Source: QHWK01 sp035315685
Lineage (GTDB): Bacteria > Acidobacteriota > Vicinamibacteria > Vicinamibacterales > CAVVIG01
Length of the DNA stretch: 59,493 nucleotides
NCBI GenBank assembly: GCA_035315685.1
Contig: DATFXR010000366.1
Coordinates: 1-59,493, forward strand
Direction: 5' to 3'
Shown: in pieces, positions 47,938-55,634 of the stretch
Layout of the letters: the number at the start of each line of letters is the position of its first letter
Position numbering within the stretch: the first letter of the stretch is position 1
Notes under the pieces: model-generated
What the model was told of the DNA's origin: nothing
Seen by the model: only the letters and a program-made list of their open reading frames with translations
The model's database searches: none
Program-made: the position numbers and the translations under genes

Positions 47938-49335
47938 ATGGCTGCGAGACTCCGCGTGATTCCGGTGGGCCTTCTCGTGGTCCTGTCATCGGGCTGCGTC
48001 GTAGGTCCCAACTACACGAGACCGGCCGTGCCGGTGCCGGTCGAGTACCGCGGTATATCGGCGCAACAGAAGCCCGATGTCCTCTCGTTCGGCGATGAGA
48101 AATGGTGGGACGCCTTTCAAGACGAGGCGCTGCGCCAGCTCATTCGGTCGGCGCTTCAACAGAACTACGACGTGAGAATCGCGGCGGCGCGAATCCTCGA
48201 AGCGCGCGCCCTGCTCGGCATCGCACGCGCCGACCAGCTGCCCGAGGTGAATGCGACGGCATCCGTGACCAACGAGCGACTGCCTGCGGCTCTCGGGCGG
48301 CCCGCCGTTCAGACGACCCCGGCTCAGATCAGCGTCTCCTCAGCGTGGGAGCTGGACTTCTGGGGCAAATTCCGGCGCGCCACCGAGTCCGCCCGTGCGG
48401 GGCTTCTCTCGGCGGAATGGGCGCAGCGTCACATCGTCGGCTCGCTGGTGAGCGACGTCGCGAGCGCGTATTTCGAGCTGCGCGAACAGGACCTCGAGCT
48501 GGAGATCGCGCGCCGGACGCTCGGCTCTCGCCGAGACTCGCTGCGGCTGACACAACTGCTTGCGGACCGCGGCGCCACGTCGCTGCTCGACGTTCGACAG
48601 GCGGAGCAACTGGTGTTCGGTGCTACCGCCGCGATCGCCGATCTCGAGCTGCGCATCGAGCAGCAGGAGAACTTCATCAGCATCCTCATCGGAGAGAACC
48701 CCGAGAGCATCGTTCGGGGCCGGCCGCTGCTCGATCAGCCGCATCCGCTGGAAATTCCAGCGGGACTGCCATCGTCTTTGCTCGAACGCCGCCCTGACAT
48801 CCTTCAGGCGGAGCAGCAGCTGGTGGCAGCCAACGCAGAAATAGGCGTCGCCAGGGCAGCGTATTTCCCGCAAATCGCGCTGACGGCGGTCGGCGGTTTT
48901 CAAAGCTCCGCGCTCAGCGGCTTGTTCACCGGGCCGGCGGGCTTGTGGTCGCTCGGCGCCGGCGCGCTGCAGCCGGTGTTCGAAGGCGGGAGAATCCGCA
49001 ATCGCATCCGCTTTGCCGATGCCCGCGCCCAGGAGGCGACGTTCGCCTATCAAGGCAGGCTGCAGGAGGCGTTTCGCGAAGTGTCCGATGCACTCGTTGG
49101 CCATCGCAAGAGCCAGGAGGTGAGGATTCAGCAACAGCAGCTGACCACGGCAGCCGAAGACGCGACGAGGTTGTCGAACATGCGCTACCAGGGCGGCGCT
49201 GCGAGCTACCTCGAAGTCCTGGACAGCGAAACGAGATTCTTTGCCGCGCAGCTTGCGCTGGCGCAGGCTGAACTGCGCGAGCTGCGGGCAGGCGTGCAGA
49301 TTTATCGCTCGCTCGGCGGCGGATGGCAGCAGTGA
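47938..49335 (+). CDS. RND outer-membrane channel lipoprotein (NodT/OprM family)
   Basis: 465 residues from the ATG at 47938, just after the pump stop; an upstream in-frame start at 47902 lies inside the pump gene. The lipobox LSSGC gives lipidated Cys20, followed by VVGPNYTRPAVPVP, the NodT signature. Two outer-membrane efflux repeats supply the coiled coils (ALQQNYDVRIAAARILEARA, VAQVSSAWELDFWGKFRRAT-like segment ISVSSAWELDFWGKFRRATE, LLERRPDILQAEQQLVAANA, AYFPQIALTAVGGFQS). It completes the tripartite pump as a trimeric outer-membrane tunnel. Confidence 0.94.
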   Translation: MAARLRVIPVGLLVVLSSGCVVGPNYTRPAVPVPVEYRGISAQQKPDVLSFGDEKWWDAFQDEALRQLIRSALQQNYDVRIAAARILEARALLGIARADQLPEVNATASVTNERLPAALGRPAVQTTPAQISVSSAWELDFWGKFRRATESARAGLLSAEWAQRHIVGSLVSDVASAYFELREQDLELEIARRTLGSRRDSLRLTQLLADRGATSLLDVRQAEQLVFGATAAIADLELRIEQQENFISILIGENPESIVRGRPLLDQPHPLEIPAGLPSSLLERRPDILQAEQQLVAANAEIGVARAAYFPQIALTAVGGFQSSALSGLFTGPAGLWSLGAGALQPVFEGGRIRNRIRFADARAQEATFAYQGRLQEAFREVSDALVGHRKSQEVRIQQQQLTTAAEDATRLSNMRYQGGAASYLEVLDSETRFFAAQLALAQAELRELRAGVQIYRSLGGGWQQ

Positions 49336-49410
49336 AGACAGGCGTCCACGCGATCGTCGGCGCGCCGCGAGAACGTGTGTCCTCTGGTTGTCATTGATTC
49401 GCCTCTCTTC

Positions 49411-50262
49411 TTAGGACTCGAGGAACGCGAGCAGGTCGGCGTTGATCTGGTCCTTGAGCGTCGAGGGCATTCCGTGCGGCGCACCCTTGTAGACCTTCAG
49501 CGTGGCGCCCTTGACGATCTTCGAGGACTGCATCGCCGACGCGCCGATCGGTACGATCTGGTCGTCGTCTCCGTGCATGATCAGCGTCGGCACGTCGATG
49601 CGCTTCAGATCCTCGGTCTGGTCGGTTTCCGAAAACACCTTGATGCAGTCGTAGACCGCCTTCAGGCCGGCCTGCATCCCCTGCGCCCAGAACGAATCAC
49701 GGAGGCCCTGCGACACCTTGGCGCCGGGCCGGTTCGCGCCGTAGAACGGACTGGACAACTCCTTCCAGAACTGCGATCGATCGGCCTGCACGGAGGCGCG
49801 CAGCTGATCGAAGACGTCGATGGGCAGACCGCCGGGATTGGCCGCAGTCTTCAGCATCAGCGGCGGAATCGCGCTGATGAGCACCGCCTTGGCGACACGC
49901 TTCGTGCCATGGCGGCCGATGTAGCGCGCGACCTCACCGCCACCTGTCGAGTGGCCGACATGGACTGCGTTCCGCAGATCGAGCGCCTCGACCAGCGCGG
50001 CGAGGTCGTCGGCGTACGTGTCCATGTCGTTGCCGTTCCACGGTTGACTCGAACGCCCGTGGCCGCGTCGATCGTGGGCGATGCAGCGGTAGCCGCGCGA
50101 GGCGAGGAACATCATCTGGTCTTCCCACGCGTCGGCGCTCAACGGCCATCCGTGGCTGAACACCACCGGCTGTCCCGAGCCCCAGTCCTTGAAATAGATC
50201 TCGGTGCCGTCGGCGATCGTGATCGTGTGGCGTGCGTTCTCCCGAGTGCCAGCGAGATTCAT
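49411..50262 (-). CDS. Alpha/beta hydrolase (non-haem chloroperoxidase/arylesterase-like)
   Basis: 283 residues. It has the signature of the bacterial haloperoxidase-esterase group: TADGTEIYFKDWGSG-like start (ITIADGTEIYFKDWGSGQPV), oxyanion FSHGWPLS, DRRGHGRSSQPW, nucleophile Ser105 in VGHSTGGGEVARYIGRHG, acid in MHGDDDQIVP and His in YKGAPHGM. No signal peptide. These enzymes hydrolyse small esters and can show perhydrolase activity. It is divergent from the cNMP-redox fusion gene, and a minus-oriented recurrent operator lies about 85 bp upstream, although its core promoter is poor. Confidence 0.92.
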   Translation of the reverse strand: MNLAGTRENARHTITIADGTEIYFKDWGSGQPVVFSHGWPLSADAWEDQMMFLASRGYRCIAHDRRGHGRSSQPWNGNDMDTYADDLAALVEALDLRNAVHVGHSTGGGEVARYIGRHGTKRVAKAVLISAIPPLMLKTAANPGGLPIDVFDQLRASVQADRSQFWKELSSPFYGANRPGAKVSQGLRDSFWAQGMQAGLKAVYDCIKVFSETDQTEDLKRIDVPTLIMHGDDDQIVPIGASAMQSSKIVKGATLKVYKGAPHGMPSTLKDQINADLLAFLES

Positions 50263-50345
50263 GAGGTGCGCTCCTTTCAGGTTGCGTGATCAGGTGTCCC
50301 GGGCAGTTCCACTCGGCCATGGTCTCGCACACGCGGGCGGCGCGC

Positions 50346-50371
50346 GATTGGACGTTCGTATCGGCAACACC
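50346..50371 (-). promoter_or_regulatory. Recurrent operator before the alpha/beta hydrolase
   Basis: On the minus strand GGTGTTGCCGATACGAACGT is followed by CCAATCG. The right half CGATACGA and the GTCCAAT block are recognisable; the -35 place reads TCGCGC and no -10 fits. It is therefore an operator-like copy without a convincing core promoter. Confidence 0.4.
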
Positions 50372-50416
50372 TTTGTATCGGCGCGCGCGTCGACAGGGCG
50401 ATGCACGCGGCTCTCA

Positions 50417-50466
50417 GGGGTCAATACCTTCGTCTGATGGAACGCGCGTCGCCTTTCTGGTCTCAT
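50417..50466 (+). promoter_or_regulatory. Recurrent promoter element, predicted leaderless start of the cNMP-redox gene
   Basis: GGGGTCAATACCTTCGTCTG (50417-50436), -35-like TGGAAC (50438-50443), a 17-bp spacer and -10-like TCTCAT (50461-50466). The ATG at 50473 is exactly 7 nt after the -10, so transcription would begin at the start codon. The left operator half is degenerate. Confidence 0.55.
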
Positions 50467-50472
50467 GAGCCC

Positions 50473-52155
50473 ATGTCTGACGCACCGCTGACGACGCCGA
50501 AGGCCGTTGAAGCTCCCGAGCGGCTGCTGCCGACGCTGACGGCGGAACAACTGGCGCGCGTCGCGATGCGCGGCCGGCGCCGGACGACGGCGCAGGGCGA
50601 GGTGCTGTTCGAACCAGGTGAGAAGGCCGTTCCGACGTTTGTCGTGGTCAGCGGCGAGCTTCAGGTGGTCTTGCCGACGCGTCGGCCGGAAACCGTGATC
50701 CTCACGTATGGTCCGGGGCAGTTCTCAGGCGAGGTCAACGCGATCAACGGCCGGCCGGCGATCGCGCGCCTGCGGGTCACCGTTGCGGGAGAGGTGATTC
50801 AACTCGAACACGAGCAGCTGGTCTCGCTCATCCAAACGGACGCGGAACTGGGTGAGATTGTCATGCGTGCCTTGATCCTGCGCCGCGTCGCGCTGATCGC
50901 AGGCGAGCTGGGCGATGTGGTCGTGGTCGGCTCGACGCACAACCCGGGGACGTTGCGAGTCAAGGAATTCCTCACCCGCAACGGCCATCCCTTTCATTAC
51001 CTCGATCTCGATCGCGATCGCGAGGCGCAGGAGCTGCTCGATCGGTTTCAGATCGGTCTCGCCGACATCCCGGTCGTGATCTGCCGGGATCGCGCGGTTC
51101 TGCGCGATCCGACGAACGCGCAGGTGGCCGACTGTCTCGGGTTCAACGAAGAGATCGATCAGAGCCACGTCAGCGATCTGCTGATCGTCGGCGCGGGGCC
51201 CGCCGGGCTGGCCGCGGCCGTCTACGCCGCCTCGGAAGGGCTCGACGTCATCGTCTTCGAATCGGACCTACCGGGCGGACAGGCCGGGTCGAGCTCGCGC
51301 ATCGAGAACTACCTGGGCTTTCCGACCGGCATTTCGGGATTGGAGCTGACGGGCCGAGCGTACACTCAGGCGCTCAAGTTCGGGGCACAGATCGTGGTCG
51401 CGAAATGCGCGCGACGACTGGCGTGCGAGGGCGGGCGGTACGCGGTCGAGTTGGCAGACGGGGCTCGAATCCGGGCGCGCACGGTGGTCATTGCGACCGG
51501 TGCGCAGTACCGCAAGCCGGGACTCGAGAATCTGGCGTCGTTCGAGGGCGCCGGCGTCTACTACGGCGCGACGGCGATGGAAGCTCAGCTCTGCGCTGGT
51601 GCGGACGTGGTGGTCGTCGGCGGCGGCAACTCCGCCGGGCAGGCCGCGGTGTTTCTCGCGTCGACCGCGCGCCGCGTGCACGTCCTCGTCCGCGGCGCGG
51701 GCCTCGCCGACACCATGTCGCGATATTTGATCCGCCGCATCGAGGAGAACCCCGCGATCGAGCTGCGAACACAGACGCAGCTCGTCGCGTTGGAAGGCAA
51801 CCGCAGCCTCCAGCGCGTCCGCTGGCGGGATGACCAGACAGGACGAGTGGAGGACCACGAGATTGGCCACGTGTTCATCATGGCCGGGGCCCTGCCGAAC
51901 ACGCGGTGGCTGAGCGGGTGTGTTGCCGTCGACGGCAACGGATTCGTGAAAACGGGTACGGATCTCTCGGCCGACGAGCTTGCCACCTGGAAATGGCCCT
52001 TGGCGCGTTCACCATACCTGCTCGAAACGAGTCGCCCTGGTATCTTCGCTGTTGGAGATGTCCGCGGCGGCAACGTCAAGCGGGTCGCGTCGGCGGTCGG
52101 AGAAGGGTCGATTGCGGTGTCATTCGTGCACCAGGTGCTCCGCGCGGCGTCGTGA
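50473..52155 (+). CDS. Cyclic-nucleotide-binding domain fused to thioredoxin-reductase-like flavoprotein
   Basis: 560 residues from the ATG at 50473; an in-frame start at 50401 lies upstream of the predicted promoter. Residues 18-140 form a cNMP-binding beta-roll (FEPGEKAVPTFVVVSGELQV, GPGQFSGEVNAINGRPAIAR). Residues 150-225 are a thioredoxin/glutaredoxin-like fold without its Cys pair (VVVGSTHNPGTLRVKEFLTR). The rest is a TrxR-type two-dinucleotide-fold flavoprotein: FAD site LLIVGAGPAGLAAAVYAA, PGGQAGSSSRIENYLGFP, NADPH site VVVVGGGNSAGQAAVFLA, and closing GIFAVGDVRGG. The CATC redox centre is replaced (GVYYGATAMEAQLC), so it is not a normal thioredoxin reductase. This fusion type is known in other bacteria, role unclear. 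Confidence 0.88.
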   Translation: MSDAPLTTPKAVEAPERLLPTLTAEQLARVAMRGRRRTTAQGEVLFEPGEKAVPTFVVVSGELQVVLPTRRPETVILTYGPGQFSGEVNAINGRPAIARLRVTVAGEVIQLEHEQLVSLIQTDAELGEIVMRALILRRVALIAGELGDVVVVGSTHNPGTLRVKEFLTRNGHPFHYLDLDRDREAQELLDRFQIGLADIPVVICRDRAVLRDPTNAQVADCLGFNEEIDQSHVSDLLIVGAGPAGLAAAVYAASEGLDVIVFESDLPGGQAGSSSRIENYLGFPTGISGLELTGRAYTQALKFGAQIVVAKCARRLACEGGRYAVELADGARIRARTVVIATGAQYRKPGLENLASFEGAGVYYGATAMEAQLCAGADVVVVGGGNSAGQAAVFLASTARRVHVLVRGAGLADTMSRYLIRRIEENPAIELRTQTQLVALEGNRSLQRVRWRDDQTGRVEDHEIGHVFIMAGALPNTRWLSGCVAVDGNGFVKTGTDLSADELATWKWPLARSPYLLETSRPGIFAVGDVRGGNVKRVASAVGEGSIAVSFVHQVLRAAS

Positions 52156-52170
52156 GGCGGCCTGGCGCCT

Positions 52171-52329
52171 TCACTCGAGCTCGTCGGCATCCGGAGCATC
52201 CTCGGCGTCGTCATCGATCCGCGGATCCATGTCCACGTCGGTGAGTTCTTCCAGATCGTCCAGCAGATCGAGGTCGGGCCGATTCTGTTGCAGCGCCCGA
52301 CGCAGATCGTCATCGTGTTCGTCCGACAT
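52171..52329 (-). CDS. Small acidic protein (52 residues)
   Basis: An ATG-started frame on the minus strand codes for MSDEHDDDLRRALQQNRPDL and 32 more residues, about half of them Asp or Glu, ending DADELE. It begins 26 bp after the stop of the enoyl-CoA hydratase gene and could be the second gene of that operon. A helical centre (LRRALQQNRPDLDLLDDLEE) with acidic tails suggests a small regulator or binding peptide. I do not recognise a family. The ribosome site is weak, so it may not be translated. Confidence 0.45.
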   Translation of the reverse strand: MSDEHDDDLRRALQQNRPDLDLLDDLEELTDVDMDPRIDDDAEDAPDADELE

Positions 52330-52354
52330 CACCGTTCACCACGCCCGCGCATGA

Positions 52355-53218
52355 TTAACGCACGATCGGGTAACGGTCGTGCGACACGCGTGCGCTCTCG
52401 ACAACCCGCCGTCCAAGATGGCGCTCGAGGTCGCTGTCGATGTTGAGCCCCAGTTCCTCGAGCCTGGCCAGTCGGGCCAGCGGTCCTTGGCGTCCGAACG
52501 ACTGCCGGAAGTCCGCCAGCGCTGGCGGAAGCTCGCTGTCGGGCGGCAGCGTGACCCGATCGACATGTGATTTGGTGCGCGCGATCGCCTCGCGATCGAA
52601 TGTCGCCAATCGCTGCGCCATAGCCTCGACTTCGGCGTCCAGTGCGCTGTCACCGATCGCGCGATTCACGTAACCATATTGCTCCGCGCGCGGACCGTCG
52701 AAGTCGTCGGCGACGAGAAGTATCTCGAGCGCGCGGCCCCGGCCGACCAACCGGGACAGCCTGGCCATCGGGCCGCCTCCGGGGATGAACCCGGCTCCCA
52801 CTTCGAATTGGCCAAGCACCGCATTCTCGCGTGCGGCGAAACGCAGGTCACATGCGAGGACGAACTCGCTTCCGGCGCCGCGAGCGCGGCCGCGGATCGA
52901 CGCAATGCTGACGACCGGGGCGCGCGACAATCGGGCGGTGAGGTCGAGCCAGGCCGGCATTCCGGTCGGCCCGGACGGCAACGCGGAGGTTTTCGCCGGA
53001 TCCCTCTCGACGTCGTAGTGGGCGAGGAAAAAGTCGCGATTCGCGCTGTCGAATACCACGACGTTCAGCGTCGTGTCGTGCTCGATCAGATCGATGAGTT
53101 CGGCGAGTTCTCTGACCGTCGTTGCCGTAATGGTGTTGATTGGCGGATGCTCGAATGTGACCCGCCAATAGGCAGGACTTCGCCGTTCCAGCCTGAAATG
53201 CGTCCAGAAATCGCTCAT
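52355..53218 (-). CDS. Enoyl-CoA hydratase/isomerase (crotonase family)
   Basis: 287 residues from the ATG at 53218 (MSDFWTHFRLERRSPAYWRV); a longer start at 53245 adds 9 residues. Crotonase features are FEHPPINTITATTVRELAEL, VVVFDSANRDFFLAHYD, the oxyanion-hole region SIASIRGRARGAGSEFVLAC, and FEVGAGFIPGGGPMARLSRL with RALEILLVADDFDGPRAEQY. In the second catalytic position, where hydratases carry Glu, FEVGAGFIPGGG has Gly, so the reaction may not be classical hydration. A minus-oriented recurrent promoter element lies about 100 bp upstream, divergent from the epoxide hydrolase gene. Confidence 0.88.
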   Translation of the reverse strand: MSDFWTHFRLERRSPAYWRVTFEHPPINTITATTVRELAELIDLIEHDTTLNVVVFDSANRDFFLAHYDVERDPAKTSALPSGPTGMPAWLDLTARLSRAPVVSIASIRGRARGAGSEFVLACDLRFAARENAVLGQFEVGAGFIPGGGPMARLSRLVGRGRALEILLVADDFDGPRAEQYGYVNRAIGDSALDAEVEAMAQRLATFDREAIARTKSHVDRVTLPPDSELPPALADFRQSFGRQGPLARLARLEELGLNIDSDLERHLGRRVVESARVSHDRYPIVR

Positions 53219-53304
53219 GTCGGCCCTCCTCACTTCGATCGGCAACAGAGTTCAACACGTCGTTCACCGGCATCGCGCGAAGCGGTGGCAGTACTCAGGA
53301 TGCG

Positions 53305-53340
53305 CGGCCAGGCCGGCGTCGTCCATCAGACCTTGGTATC
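53305..53340 (-). promoter_or_regulatory. Recurrent promoter element before the enoyl-CoA hydratase
   Basis: On the minus strand GATACCAAGGTCTGATGGAC with -35-like TGGACG and a weak -10-like CATCCT at 17-bp spacing, the same weak hexamer as before the PAS kinase operon. It is divergent from the two plus-oriented copies to the right. Confidence 0.5.
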
Positions 53341-53365
53341 GGGTCGGTTCTATCGGCTCGACACG

Positions 53366-53400
53366 AAGGTATCGTCGAGACCTTCGTCTGATGGATCCGG
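53366..53400 (+). promoter_or_regulatory. Recurrent operator, upstream copy of a tandem pair, without a -10
   Basis: AAGGTATCG-T-CGAGACCTT (53366-53384) is a near-perfect inverted repeat, followed by CGTCTGAT and -35-like TGGATC (53392-53397). At 17 bp the sequence is CGCGTC, so no -10 is present. It may be a second activator site for the downstream copy or a dead promoter left from a lost gene. Confidence 0.5.
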
Positions 53401-53443
53401 CGCCGCGCGTATCGCGCGTCGACTGCGGCTCCCGACCGGTACG

Positions 53444-53498
53444 ATGGTGTCGTGGACACCTTCGTCTGATAGATCCCACGCCTCGCGTCTGGTTTCAT
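53444..53498 (+). promoter_or_regulatory. Recurrent promoter element before the epoxide hydrolase operon
   Basis: GGTGTC-GTG-GACACC is a perfect inverted repeat (53446-53460). It is followed by TTCGTCTGAT, -35-like TAGATC (53470-53475), a 17-bp spacer and -10-like TTTCAT (53493-53498). AAGGAG and an ATG at 53517 follow. Confidence 0.65.
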
Positions 53499-53516
53499 GC
53501 GTAGAAGGAGATCGGC

Positions 53517-53600
53517 ATGAAGCCAATCGAAGGACTGGCCCGCCGCGTTAGCGTCCGCGGTGCCCCGCCGCTCTCACAGAGCGGTGAGGTACTCGCATGA
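53517..53600 (+). CDS. 27-codon leader reading frame coupled to the epoxide hydrolase
   Basis: The ATG at 53517 has AAGGAG 7 nt upstream, the best ribosome site here, and the frame (MKPIEGLARRVSVRGAPPLS, then QSGEVLA) ends in TGA overlapping the ATG of the epoxide hydrolase by ATGA. It starts MKP like the relic at 34.67 kb. Either it is a translated leader that couples translation of the hydrolase, or the start of a deleted gene fused to the next. No function is recognised. Confidence 0.45.
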   Translation: MKPIEGLARRVSVRGAPPLSQSGEVLA

Positions 53601-54952
53601 AGCATCCACACATCCGGACAATGGTCGTTCTCGCGGCATCTGTCTTAGGAGGAACGATCATGACGCACACATCCACGGATCCAGTTTCCGGGGCTCAGGG
53701 CGGCGTGACACCGGCCGCGCAGATAGCACACGCCCGCGCCAAGACTGAGGGTAGCGGGGAAGCCGACGCCATAAAGCCCTTCAGGGTCCACTTTTCGGAC
53801 GAGGCGGTCGCAGACCTGAGGCGCCGCGTGCTCGCGACCCGGTGGCCCGAGCAGGAGACCGTCGCCGATCAATCCCAGGGCGTGCCGCTCGCGATGATTC
53901 GGGAACTCGCGGAGCATTGGGCGACCGATTACGACTGGCGGAAGGCGGAAGCGAAGCTGAATGCTCTGCCCCAGTTCGTGACGACCATCGACGGGCTCGA
54001 CATTCATTTCATCCACGTTCGGTCCCGTGAGAAGAACGCGCTTCCGCTGATCATCACGCACGGTTGGCCAGGTTCGGTGCTCGAGCAAATCAAGATCATC
54101 GGACCGCTGACGGATCCGACCGCGTTCGGCGGGAAGGCCGAAGACGCGTTCGACGTCGTCATCCCGTCGATGCCGGGCTACGGATTCTCCGGAAAGCCGA
54201 CGAGCACCGGCTGGGGTGTCGAGCGCATGGCCCGAGCGTGGCCGGAGTTGATGAAGCGCCTCGGCTACACCCGCTACGTGGCGCAAGGTGGAGACTGGGG
54301 TGCGTTTGTCGTGGATTACATGGCGCTGCAGGCGCCTTCGGGCTTGGTGGGCATCCACACCAACATGCCAGGCACGGTTCCAGCCGACGTCGACAAGGCG
54401 GCCTTCGCCGGCGACCCGTCGCCATCCGGTCTGTCAGCCGAGGAAAGGCGCGCCTACGACGGGCTCGTCTTCACGTACAAGCATCTGGCTATTTATCAGA
54501 TGATGGCGAGTCGGCCCCAGACCTTGTACGGCCTCGCGGACTCACCGGTCGCCTTGGCCGCGTATCTGATGGACCACGGTGACGGCGGCGGCGAGCCAGC
54601 GGCCGCACTCGTTGCGGGAATGCGCCGGGCATCCAGCGGCACGGGCGAACTGACGCGTGACGAGATCCTCGACAACATCACGTTGTACTGGCTGACGAAC
54701 ACAGGGGTTTCCGCGTCCCGTCTCTATTGGGAATACAAAGGCGGCTTCTTCAACGTGAAAGGCGTGAAGATTCCTACGGCCGTGAGCGTCTTTCCCGGCG
54801 AGCAATACCAGGCTCCGCGGAGCTGGACCGAGCGAGCCTACCCCAAGCTCATTTATTACCACCAGGCGGAAAAGGGCGGTCACTTCGCGGCATGGGAGCA
54901 GCCGACGATTTTCTCCGAGGAACTGCGAGCCGCGTTCAAATCGCTACGCTGA
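53597..54952 (+). CDS. Epoxide hydrolase (EHN-type alpha/beta hydrolase), intact copy, exported
   Basis: 451 residues. An N-terminal extension resembles a signal peptide (VVLAASVLGGTIMTH). The EHN domain (IKPFRVHFSDEAVADLRRRV, ATRWPEQETVADQSQGVPLA) precedes the hydrolase fold: oxyanion HGWPGS (155-160), MPGYGFSGKP, nucleophile Asp233 in GGDWGAFV, and His429 in GGHFAAWEQP. Family members open epoxides to diols. Two relics of the same gene lie at 11.0 and 28.7 kb, so this is the surviving copy of a once larger set. It is controlled by tandem recurrent elements and is followed by two small genes probably in the same operon. Confidence 0.9.
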   Translation: MKHPHIRTMVVLAASVLGGTIMTHTSTDPVSGAQGGVTPAAQIAHARAKTEGSGEADAIKPFRVHFSDEAVADLRRRVLATRWPEQETVADQSQGVPLAMIRELAEHWATDYDWRKAEAKLNALPQFVTTIDGLDIHFIHVRSREKNALPLIITHGWPGSVLEQIKIIGPLTDPTAFGGKAEDAFDVVIPSMPGYGFSGKPTSTGWGVERMARAWPELMKRLGYTRYVAQGGDWGAFVVDYMALQAPSGLVGIHTNMPGTVPADVDKAAFAGDPSPSGLSAEERRAYDGLVFTYKHLAIYQMMASRPQTLYGLADSPVALAAYLMDHGDGGGEPAAALVAGMRRASSGTGELTRDEILDNITLYWLTNTGVSASRLYWEYKGGFFNVKGVKIPTAVSVFPGEQYQAPRSWTERAYPKLIYYHQAEKGGHFAAWEQPTIFSEELRAAFKSLR

Positions 54953-55029
54953 GCGGCAAAGACTTTTCAGGTTGGGAGAACACAATCACGATCCGCGATC
55001 TGTGCGAGACGCACCATGGAGAGGTCATC

Positions 55030-55599
55030 ATGGACGACAACGCCTTAGTCGAATCCAGTTTTTCGGCCACGATCAATGCGCCCATCGAGCAGGTGGACAT
55101 CCCGTCCTGGTGTTTTTCGCTACCCGAGTCGGAGTATCAAGCGTGTTCTCCGGCGCACTGCTCCGCCGGCGCCACCACGGCGTCTGATGGGCGGCGCATG
55201 TCCATCAACGTCGAAATCCTGGGTGGAAGCCTGATGGTGCAGCACTACGTCGAGGAGATTGGCCAACCCGATCACCTGAGGCTCGTATCGACCTCTGACG
55301 TCTTTACGCCGACAGGGCGCACGAAGGTCGGCGTGATTTGGGACCTGAAGGTCCGAAAACTCGACGACAAGACGTGTGAGTTCACGAATACAGTGCACAG
55401 TTCGGCGACACCGGAGCTCGAGGACTTTCTCGGCAGGCAGGGCATTCCGTGGGAGGTCTTCAAAGCAGCTCGCAAACCGGTATCAGAGGCGCACAACCGC
55501 CAGGAGACGCCTCTGTTTGCGAAGAGCATCGAACGTCACGCGTTGAACCGAGACGGCAGGGTTGACCGCACGTCGACGCTCGCGACGGAAAAGGTGTGA
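55030..55599 (+). CDS. SRPBCC-like small protein
   Basis: 189 residues from the ATG at 55030; GAGAGGTC lies just upstream, and longer starts would overlap the epoxide hydrolase. The pattern SFSATINAPIEQVDIPSWCF at the start and long antiparallel strands (MVQHYVEEIGQPDHLRLVST, RTKVGVIWDLKVRKLDDKTC, EFTNTVHSSATPELEDFLGR) fit the START/SRPBCC helix-grip fold used for hydrophobic ligands. Two cysteines in CFSLPESEYQACSPAHC are unusual. The place between an epoxide hydrolase and a cysteine hydrolase suggests a role in breakdown of an organic compound. The family call is by fold pattern and moderate in certainty. Confidence 0.6.
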   Translation: MDDNALVESSFSATINAPIEQVDIPSWCFSLPESEYQACSPAHCSAGATTASDGRRMSINVEILGGSLMVQHYVEEIGQPDHLRLVSTSDVFTPTGRTKVGVIWDLKVRKLDDKTCEFTNTVHSSATPELEDFLGRQGIPWEVFKAARKPVSEAHNRQETPLFAKSIERHALNRDGRVDRTSTLATEKV

Positions 55600-55634
55600 C
55601 GATCGATGTGGCCAGCCAGAGAGGAGAGACAACC

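Noticed and set aside
12036..53469. Reading TCTGAT of the recurrent element as the -10 hexamer
   Set aside because: It fits TNTNAT in some copies, but no conserved hexamer lies 16-18 bp upstream; the TRGAnC/17 bp/TNTCAT arrangement fits more copies. Not fully excluded without mapped starts.
11983..53498. The recurrent element as a REP/MITE-type mobile repeat or CRISPR-like array
   Set aside because: Copies are not regularly spaced, lack flanking duplications or conserved ends, differ in the DNA between blocks, and lie almost always just upstream of gene starts.
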